This document shows positions 58,621-64,000 of a stretch of DNA of 64,000 bases, in pieces (within the stretch, counting starts at the first letter, position 1; each line of letters begins with the position of its first letter). Both the position numbers and the translations under genes were made by a program. The notes beneath the pieces were generated by a model. That model worked only from the letters and a program-made list of their open reading frames with translations. It was not told the DNA's origin and searched no databases. Origin of the DNA: Komagataeibacter xylinus (lineage in GTDB: Bacteria > Pseudomonadota > Alphaproteobacteria > Acetobacterales > Acetobacteraceae); assembly GCF_004302915.1 (NCBI RefSeq), contig NZ_QQBI01000008.1:1-64000 (forward strand), in the 5' to 3' direction.

Positions 58621-61158
58621 ATGCCAGATATCACACAGATTTCTTCCCCGCTGCTGGAGAAACTGCCTCTGGCCCTGATGATGGCGGACAGCGCGGGCCA
58701 TGTGCTCTATGGCAACGCACGCGCCTGCGCCATGACCGGCTACAGCGCCACGGAACTGGCCGCCACCCGGCTGGGTCGCCTGTTCACCCAATGCCTGCTG
58801 CCCGGTGCGGATGCAGCGGCCACGCTGGCGCTACCCGCCAGCGCGGAACGGGGGCCGACACCTTCGCACTGCACCACGCTGCGCCGCAGGGACGGGCTGG
58901 GCCTGCCCGTGCGCCTGTACCGTGAAAACCTGGAGTGGGATGGCGTGCCCTATGAGCTGATCGCCCTGCATGACCGCACGCATGAGGAACTGGCGCGCGA
59001 GCAGGCCGAGATCAGCGCCATGATCGTGCAGGCGACCGACCGGGGCATCGTGGTGCTTGATGCGCAGTACCGCATCACCCATGCCAATGCCGCCATCGCC
59101 ACCATGCTGGGCGTGGAGCGCGACGCGCTGCATGGCGCGCCGTTTGGCACGCTGCTGGCCGGGGCGGAAAACGATATCGGCACCCTGCGCCAGTTCCGCG
59201 CGCACCTTGCCCGCCGCACCAGCTTCGAGGTGGATGTACAGGCCCGTGGCCCGCAGGGCGTGGCGCTGTGGCTGCGCTGCGCGGTCACGCCGCATTACGC
59301 GGATGACGGCACGCTGGACGATCTCATCATCATCATCCACGACATCACGCACGACCGGCAGCTGCGCAACCTGCAGCGAGACGTGGTCGAGGCTCTGACG
59401 GACCAGTTCTCGCTGCGCGAGATGCTCGATTTCATGTGCCGCCGCATCGAACTGATCGCGCCGGACTGCCTGGCCGTGGTCATGCTCAGCACCGGCGGCG
59501 TGCTGCATGCCGGTGGCCACGGCGCCATGCCCCTGCCCGTGCTGCAGGCGTTCGAGGGGCTGGAGGCCAGCACCGCAGGCGGCGCGTGCGGCACGGCCAT
59601 CGCCACGGCAAAGGAAGTGGAGGTGCCCGACCTTGCGGCGGAAGACCGCTGGCCCGCCCTGCGCACGGTCGTGGCCGAGCACGCGCTGGCGGCGGAGTGG
59701 GCGGTGCCCATCATCCTGCGCAATGGGGATGTGGCGGGCAGCTTCTCGCTCTATTTCCGCACGCCCGGCCAGCCGGGGGCGTGGCACCGGCGCATTGTCA
59801 ATGCCTGCGTGCACCTGGCCATGCTCGCCATCGAGCAGCAGCGCAGCCGTGAATCCATCATCCGCCTGTCCTATACCGACCGGCTGACCGGCCTGCCCAA
59901 CCGCCTGTGGCTCAACCGCCGCCTCAACGAACTCGTGGCCCGGCCGCCTGCAACGGTGCTGAGCATCATGGTCATCGACCTCGACCGTTTCCGCAAGATC
60001 GTGCAGGCGCTTGGCCAGGGCCGGGCCGACCAGATGCTGCTTGAACTCGCGGGCCGCCTGCGCCACGGCATTGTGGGGCGCGACGTGCTGGTGCGCACCG
60101 AGGGCGATGAATTCGTGGTGCTGACCACGCAGGACGCCACCAACATCACGCATCTGGCCGAGCGCATCATCCACACGCTTGAAGAGCCGGTTACGATCGA
60201 TGGCATTCCCATCAACATTTCGGGCAGCATCGGCATCAGCACCCATCAGGACGGGCAGGCGGTGGAAGAAACCCTGCGCCAGGCCTATACCGCACTCGCA
60301 CAGGCCAAGAAGGCGGGGCGGTGCTGCTACCGCTTCTTCCACCCCTCCATGAACCGGCAGGCGGAAGATCACATCATCCTCGCCTCCGCCCTGCGCGAGG
60401 CCATTGCCGATAACAGGCTGACCCTTGTCTACCAGCCCCAGGTTGACCTCAGCACGGGGGAGCTGCATGGCGTGGAGGCGCTCTCACGCTGGAATGATGC
60501 GGTGCTGGGCATGGTCTCGCCGGGGCGGTTCATTCCCGTAGCGGAGGAAACCGGGCAGATCCGCGCCATTGGCGTGTGGTCGCTGCGCGCGGCGTGCGCG
60601 CAGATGGCGCAATGGATCGCCCGCGGCATTCCCGTGCCCACCGTATCGGTCAATGTATCGGCCATCCAGTTCCAGGACCCTGAACTCGTGCCGCAGCTTG
60701 CCAGTATTCTGCACGAGACCAGCGTGCCGCCCGAGCGCCTGATCGTGGAACTGACCGAGACCGCCATGATCGAGAATTTTGAGCAGACGGTCGCCACCGC
60801 CAGGGCCATCCGCGAACTGGGCATCGGGCTGTCGATGGATGATTTCGGCACCGGGTATTCCAGCCTGTCCAACCTTGCCAGCCTGCCCATAAGCGAGGTC
60901 AAGATCGACCGCAGCTTCATGAACGGCTTTGGCAGCACCGGCAACGTGCGCCAGGTGGTGACCGCCATCATCCGCATCGGCCACACGCTGGGCATGACCG
61001 TGGTGGCCGAAGGGGTGGAGGACGCCGCCCAGTGCGCCCAGCTGCGCAACATCGACTGCGACGTGATACAGGGCTATTACTTTGGCCGCCCGATGGATAC
61101 CGCAGCCCTTGATACATGGATCAGGGAACGCCGGGCCGAGCCTGTGCCGGCGGCCTGA
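58621..61158 (+). CDS. PAS-PAS-GAF-GGDEF-EAL cyclic di-GMP protein
   Basis: An 845-residue sensor protein. Domains in order: PAS (about 1-115), PAS (about 120-240, with DRGIVVLDAQYRITHANAAI), GAF (about 255-415, with GACGTAIATAKEVEVPDLA), GGDEF (about 425-590) and EAL (about 600-840). The GGDEF signature reads EGDEF (494-498), which weakens cyclase activity in most cases. The EAL active site is complete: EAL at 619-621, then NVSAIQ, ELTETAMIEN, DDFGTGYSSL (from 740), KIDRSF, AEGVED and QGYYFGRPM. A phosphodiesterase regulated by the sensor domains is the simplest reading. In cellulose-making relatives, PAS-GGDEF-EAL pairs control cellulose synthase through c-di-GMP; the GAF insertion here is different. 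The start at 58621 precedes MPDITQISS. Confidence 0.88.
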   Translation: MPDITQISSPLLEKLPLALMMADSAGHVLYGNARACAMTGYSATELAATRLGRLFTQCLLPGADAAATLALPASAERGPTPSHCTTLRRRDGLGLPVRLYRENLEWDGVPYELIALHDRTHEELAREQAEISAMIVQATDRGIVVLDAQYRITHANAAIATMLGVERDALHGAPFGTLLAGAENDIGTLRQFRAHLARRTSFEVDVQARGPQGVALWLRCAVTPHYADDGTLDDLIIIIHDITHDRQLRNLQRDVVEALTDQFSLREMLDFMCRRIELIAPDCLAVVMLSTGGVLHAGGHGAMPLPVLQAFEGLEASTAGGACGTAIATAKEVEVPDLAAEDRWPALRTVVAEHALAAEWAVPIILRNGDVAGSFSLYFRTPGQPGAWHRRIVNACVHLAMLAIEQQRSRESIIRLSYTDRLTGLPNRLWLNRRLNELVARPPATVLSIMVIDLDRFRKIVQALGQGRADQMLLELAGRLRHGIVGRDVLVRTEGDEFVVLTTQDATNITHLAERIIHTLEEPVTIDGIPINISGSIGISTHQDGQAVEETLRQAYTALAQAKKAGRCCYRFFHPSMNRQAEDHIILASALREAIADNRLTLVYQPQVDLSTGELHGVEALSRWNDAVLGMVSPGRFIPVAEETGQIRAIGVWSLRAACAQMAQWIARGIPVPTVSVNVSAIQFQDPELVPQLASILHETSVPPERLIVELTETAMIENFEQTVATARAIRELGIGLSMDDFGTGYSSLSNLASLPISEVKIDRSFMNGFGSTGNVRQVVTAIIRIGHTLGMTVVAEGVEDAAQCAQLRNIDCDVIQGYYFGRPMDTAALDTWIRERRAEPVPAA

Positions 61159-61181
61159 AACCGGCCTGCAGGCCATGAGAG

Positions 61182-61222
61182 TGTTTCTGGTGAAGCTTTT
61201 TTTTCCAAAAAGCTTCATAAAT
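61182..61222. repeat. Partial palindromic element (hairpin A)
   Basis: GTTTCTGGTGAAGCTTTTTT and CCAAAAAGCTTCATA hold the hairpin A (GAAGCTTTTT/AAAAAGCTTC), 24 bases after the c-di-GMP gene stop. The right half of the element is missing. Confidence 0.6.
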
Positions 61223-61335
61223 GGCTGTCTTTTTTAATAAAACCTTTTCTTATCAACATATTAAATCCATCTCCTTCCTGCGGGGCACAAAAAGCCCAGC
61301 CGCCGCACGAAACCCCGGCCACGCGCCCATAACCA

Positions 61336-61365
61336 CCCACGCAGCACCGCCCGGCGCTGCGTGGG
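61336..61365. terminator. Perfect GC-rich stem-loop
   Basis: CCCACGCAGC and GCTGCGTGGG pair exactly around a 10-base loop. It lies between the c-di-GMP gene and the B12-controlled porin and may isolate the two transcripts. No T-run. Confidence 0.5.
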
Positions 61366-61416
61366 CGTGCCCCATGGCTGCGCCTGCCATGGTGAAATGG
61401 CGATAATGCGCTGATC

Positions 61417-61444
61417 TTGCGCATTGATCCGCGCGCGGTATAGT
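61417..61444 (+). promoter_or_regulatory. Putative promoter for the B12-controlled porin
   Basis: TTGCGC (61417-61422) and TATAGT (61439-61444) are spaced by 16 bases and end 16 bases before the riboswitch. An inverted repeat AATGCGC/GCGCATT (61405-61425) overlaps the -35, which may be an operator. Confidence 0.45.
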
Positions 61445-61459
61445 CCTGCCCGACAAGTC

Positions 61460-61656
61460 AATGGTCCCGTGCAAACGGGTGAAAAAGGGAATGCCGTAAG
61501 TCCCGGCAGGGTATTCAGGCCCGGGGGCGCAGTCGGCAGCTGTACCCGCAACTGTAGGCGGAGAGTGCTTCATCTGGTGCCATGCCAACGGCGACCACTG
61601 GTTCCGGCCGGGAAGGGAGATGATGTGCAATGACCCGCAAGTCAGGAGACCTGCCA
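61460..61656 (+). promoter_or_regulatory. Cobalamin riboswitch
   Basis: Conserved elements appear in order: GGTCCCGTGCAAACGGGTG, then AAAAAGGGAA; the peripheral arm; GCAGCTGTACCCGCAACTGT of the core; and the B12 box CAAGTCAGGAGACCTGCC (61638-61655). This is the standard adenosylcobalamin-type aptamer arrangement. The next gene, 166 bases downstream on the same strand, is an OprB-like porin. The RNA would switch that gene off when coenzyme B12 is plentiful. The exact class (AdoCbl or MeCbl) cannot be told by eye. Confidence 0.93.
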
Positions 61657-61726
61657 TTGTCCTTTAACGATATCGCCGGGCGGGCATGACCGGAGATGGA
61701 TATAAGACCATGCGCCCTCCGAGCTG

Positions 61727-61814
61727 ACATCCCGTATGCCGTAGCAGCGACGGGCCTTTTCATTGGTCCGTCATCTTCTGGCCCTTTGGTGCCAGACCCA
61801 TCCTGACGGGATGT
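61727..61814 (+). promoter_or_regulatory. Possible expression platform of the riboswitch
   Basis: ACATCCCGT (61727-61735) is exactly complementary to ACGGGATGT (61806-61814), which ends eight bases before the porin ATG and overlaps its likely ribosome site. The same left arm can instead pair with ACGGG at 61750-61754, making a hairpin followed by CCTTTT, a weak terminator. Two mutually exclusive structures are what a switch needs. This is reading by eye, not a computed fold. Confidence 0.5.
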
Positions 61815-61821
61815 TTCCACC

Positions 61822-63441
61822 ATGAAACTGCATATTCTCCCCGCACGCCGGCAGCCCCTGTCGCGCCTGCTGCTGCTGTCGGGCGCCCTGGGCGGCGCAT
61901 ATTGCACCGCAGCCCATGCCCAGACCCAGATCGCGCTGGACCGCGCCCGCCTGGGCAACTCCACGCCACTGATCGTGCAGATCGACCCCGCCACGGTGCG
62001 CGATTCAGAACGCGCCACCGCTGAAGCGGAGGAAAAAGCCGCGGGCGACGGTGACAGGCTCGACACCAGCGGCAACCTGCTGGGCAATATGTGGGGTGCA
62101 CGGCCATGGCTGTACAAGCACGGCATCAGCTTCGACATTCAGGAAGTCGATGAAGTATGGGGCAACGGCACCGGCGGCACGCCATCGGGCAATGATGGCG
62201 CCAGTGGCTCGGGCACCGGGCCTGCCTATGATGGTGTGACCATGCCCACGCTCACCGTCGATACCGAGAAGCTGTTTGGGCTGAAGGGCGGCCTGTTCAA
62301 TGTCAGCGCATTGCAGACACGCGGGCGCTCGATCTCGCAGGATCACCTGGCCAATTTCAACCCCGTCAGCGGGTTCGAGGCCGACCGCTCCACCCGCCTG
62401 TTCGAGCTGTGGTACCAGCAGTCCTTCCTGAAAGGCAAGCTCGACGTCAAGATCGGCCAGCAGGATCTCGATACCGAATTCCTGATCAGCGATTACGCCT
62501 CGCTTTACCTCAACGCCAATTTCGGCTGGCCCATGGCGCCCTCGGTCAACCTGTATGGCGGCGGGCCATCCTGGCCGCTGTCGTCTCCCGCCATCCGCAT
62601 CCGCTACCGGCCCAGCGAGAAGTTCACCTTCATGTTTGCCGCAGCCGACGACAACCCGCCGGGCAACCGCTACAATTCTACCCCCATCCAGCAGGCCACA
62701 GGTTCCACCAGCGGGTACAATTCCGATCCGACCAGCCAGACCTATAATGGATCTAACGGTACCAACTTCAATATGGGAACCGGCGCACTGCTGATCACCG
62801 AGCTGCAATACGCGCTCAACCCCCAGCCCGCCGACATGGCGCACGCGACCACGAACCCCGGCCTGCCGGGCGTGTACAAGCTGGGCGGCTATTACGATAC
62901 CGCGAAGTTTGCCGACTACCGCTACAACAATCTGGGCCAGGCGCTCGGCAGCCCGAATGACACCACCGGCATCCCGCGCTGGGACCGGGGTAACTGGATG
63001 GTGTATGGCATCATTGACCAGATGCTCTGGCGGCCTTCCATCACATCGGCCCGGTCGGTGGGCCTGTTCGTGCGCGCCACCGGCAATAGTGGCGACCGCA
63101 ACCTGATCAGCTTCGCCATTGATGCGGGGCTGAACCTCAAGGCCCCGTTCAAGGGCCGCGACAATGACACGATCGGGCTGGGCTGGGGCATTGGGCGCGC
63201 CAGCTCGGGCGAGCGGCAGTTCGACCGCAACACGGCCCTGAGCGCCTATACCCCCGTGCAGGGCAATGAAAACCACCTTGAACTGACCTATCAGGCGCAG
63301 GTCACACCATGGATGGTGATGCAGCCTGACTTCCAGTACGTGTGGAACCCCTCGGGCGGCGTACCGGATTATGGCGTGAGCTATAACCGCCGCGTGGGCA
63401 ACGAGGCCATTTTTGGCCTGCACAGCAGCATTACGTTCTGA
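61822..63441 (+). CDS. OprB-like outer membrane porin under riboswitch control
   Basis: A 539-residue porin with a signal peptide (LLLLSGALGGAYCTAAHA, cleavage before QTQ). The mature chain has the OprB look: the short coiled-coil-like start TVRDSERATAEAEEKAAGDG, then WLYKHGISFDIQEVDEVWGN, FELWYQQSFLKGKLDVKIGQ, LDTEFLISDYASLYLNANFG, AIRIRYRPSEKFTFMFAAAD and the closing strand VGNEAIFGLHSSITF ending in Phe. OprB proteins form 16-strand sugar or small-solute channels. The cobalamin riboswitch upstream suggests uptake tied to B12 need, for example a cobalamin precursor or cobalt complex, or repression of a B12-dependent pathway. The stop overlaps the next start (TGATG). Confidence 0.87.
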   Translation: MKLHILPARRQPLSRLLLLSGALGGAYCTAAHAQTQIALDRARLGNSTPLIVQIDPATVRDSERATAEAEEKAAGDGDRLDTSGNLLGNMWGARPWLYKHGISFDIQEVDEVWGNGTGGTPSGNDGASGSGTGPAYDGVTMPTLTVDTEKLFGLKGGLFNVSALQTRGRSISQDHLANFNPVSGFEADRSTRLFELWYQQSFLKGKLDVKIGQQDLDTEFLISDYASLYLNANFGWPMAPSVNLYGGGPSWPLSSPAIRIRYRPSEKFTFMFAAADDNPPGNRYNSTPIQQATGSTSGYNSDPTSQTYNGSNGTNFNMGTGALLITELQYALNPQPADMAHATTNPGLPGVYKLGGYYDTAKFADYRYNNLGQALGSPNDTTGIPRWDRGNWMVYGIIDQMLWRPSITSARSVGLFVRATGNSGDRNLISFAIDAGLNLKAPFKGRDNDTIGLGWGIGRASSGERQFDRNTALSAYTPVQGNENHLELTYQAQVTPWMVMQPDFQYVWNPSGGVPDYGVSYNRRVGNEAIFGLHSSITF

Positions 63442-63566
63442 TGGGCGACCCCGCCACCCCGCGCACGCGGGGCTGGTCGGGCGCGATCGTGCTGCTGCTT
63501 ATGGTGCTGCTTTTCGCGCCCGGACGGGCCAATGCCCCCAATCCCCGCAACGATACATCCCGGTAA
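63441..63566 (+). CDS. Small peptide coupled to the B12-controlled porin
   Basis: A 41-residue frame starting at the porin stop (TGATG): MGDPATPRTRGWSGAIVLLL, then MVLLFAPGRANAPNPRNDTS and R. It has a short basic start, one hydrophobic segment and a signal-peptidase-like ANA. It would be exported or single-pass. Translational coupling makes it likely to be made with the porin, in B12-limited cells. No relatives are known to me. Confidence 0.5.
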   Translation: MGDPATPRTRGWSGAIVLLLMVLLFAPGRANAPNPRNDTSR

Positions 63567-63649
63567 AGGCAAAAGCACAGGGCTACATTGAAAAATTTGT
63601 ATTCTTGTTACGTCCTCCCCCCGCCCTATAAATAAAAGGGGAGGAATCC

Positions 63650-64000
63650 ATGTCCTACTACGACAGGTTTGATGATGTCCGCACCATCATGCGCACGGTG
63701 GCAAACAACCGATGGCTGGAATGTTCCCCCCGCGCCCCCCAAGGCAGGACCACCTTCATCCTGCTCGACATCTGCAACATCATCCAGCTGAAGCTGGAAT
63801 ATGATGGCACGACCCTGTACCAGAACATCGGCGGTGCAGAACGCTATCCGCTCCATGCTTTTGATGATCCCATCCATGAACTGGCGGGCAGGCTTGGCGT
63901 AAAGGCCATCACGCATATCATGCAGCCGGACTACATCGTGCTGCATGAGCTTGAGGATTATGAGGTTCTGGGCGCGGGCGCGCCTGCACGCGCCCAGCCG
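63650..64000 (+). CDS. Hypothetical protein, partial at the window end
   Basis: The frame opens at 63650 after GGGGAGGAATCC and runs 117 codons to the end without a stop. It starts MSYYDRFDDVRTIMRTVANN and contains RTTFILLDICNIIQLKLEYD and HIMQPDYIVLHELEDYEVLG. It is soluble and mixed alpha/beta. The C-terminus is outside the window, so neither length nor family can be judged. It follows the porin and its peptide by 83 bases and may be separately transcribed. Confidence 0.55.
   Translation, partial: MSYYDRFDDVRTIMRTVANNRWLECSPRAPQGRTTFILLDICNIIQLKLEYDGTTLYQNIGGAERYPLHAFDDPIHELAGRLGVKAITHIMQPDYIVLHELEDYEVLGAGAPARAQP

Noticed and set aside
1-64000. CRISPR arrays, rRNA genes, prophage structural genes or plasmid origins
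   Set aside because: Reading the window gave no regularly spaced direct repeats, no rRNA sequence, no phage tail or capsid genes and no iteron cluster.

Overview
The window looks like chromosomal DNA of a high-GC alphaproteobacterium, most likely an acetic acid bacterium (Acetobacteraceae; Komagataeibacter or Gluconacetobacter is my best guess). The reasons are GC-rich codon use, many secreted proteins of the kind seen in that family, a PAS/GAF/GGDEF/EAL protein, BluB with a cobalamin riboswitch, and a palindromic intergenic repeat of a kind I associate with that group. The genus is an inference; no rRNA or marker gene is present to settle it.

Layout. 1-6.3 kb is an accessory island: broken IS5- and IS3-family transposases in several frames surround two AT-rich genes for membrane glycan modification (a GT-C-like glycosyltransferase at 1787-3445 and a GtrA-like flippase at 5011-5403). 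6.3-29.9 kb is ordinary chromosome: a nucleoside deaminase, a DdpX/VanX dipeptidase, a short UvrA2-type ATPase, a GntP permease, periplasmic aldose 1-epimerase, a PsiE-family protein, an SMR efflux protein, a membrane-anchored Mrr-like nuclease, an SGNH hydrolase, a phosphoethanolamine transferase and NADP isocitrate dehydrogenase, with many small secreted proteins and lipoproteins. 29.9-43.7 kb holds a dicarboxylate symporter, an NsrR-like regulator converging on a DedA protein, a bluB operon, a second mutarotase, a CHRD protein, a Tat-signal SDR, RidA, a FUSC exporter, rlmB and tRNA-Tyr.

43.9-57.8 kb is a compact aryl-polyene/xanthomonadin-type cluster. It has two acyltransferases, a GT2 glycosyltransferase, a COG4648-type membrane protein, an acyl carrier protein, an AMP-ligase fused to a hot-dog dehydratase, LolA-like and MMPL transport proteins, a ketoacyl synthase plus chain-length factor, a second dehydratase, FabG, a FAD halogenase-like enzyme and a lipoprotein with an NCNH (PPPDE/LRAT-like) motif. 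From the carrier protein onward most genes overlap by 1-16 bases (the first junction is a 9-base gap), so they are probably one transcript. No ammonia lyase, chorismatase or methyltransferase is present.

57.9-64 kb has a periplasmic cupin, an 845-residue c-di-GMP protein, and then a clear cobalamin riboswitch upstream of an OprB-like porin. A 41-codon membrane or secreted peptide overlaps the porin stop codon. A partial unknown gene runs off the end.

A composite palindrome (outer arms AAAAGTTTTTGG/CCAAAAACTTTT enclosing two hairpins) or pieces of it occurs at least a dozen times, always 3' of genes and often between convergent ones.
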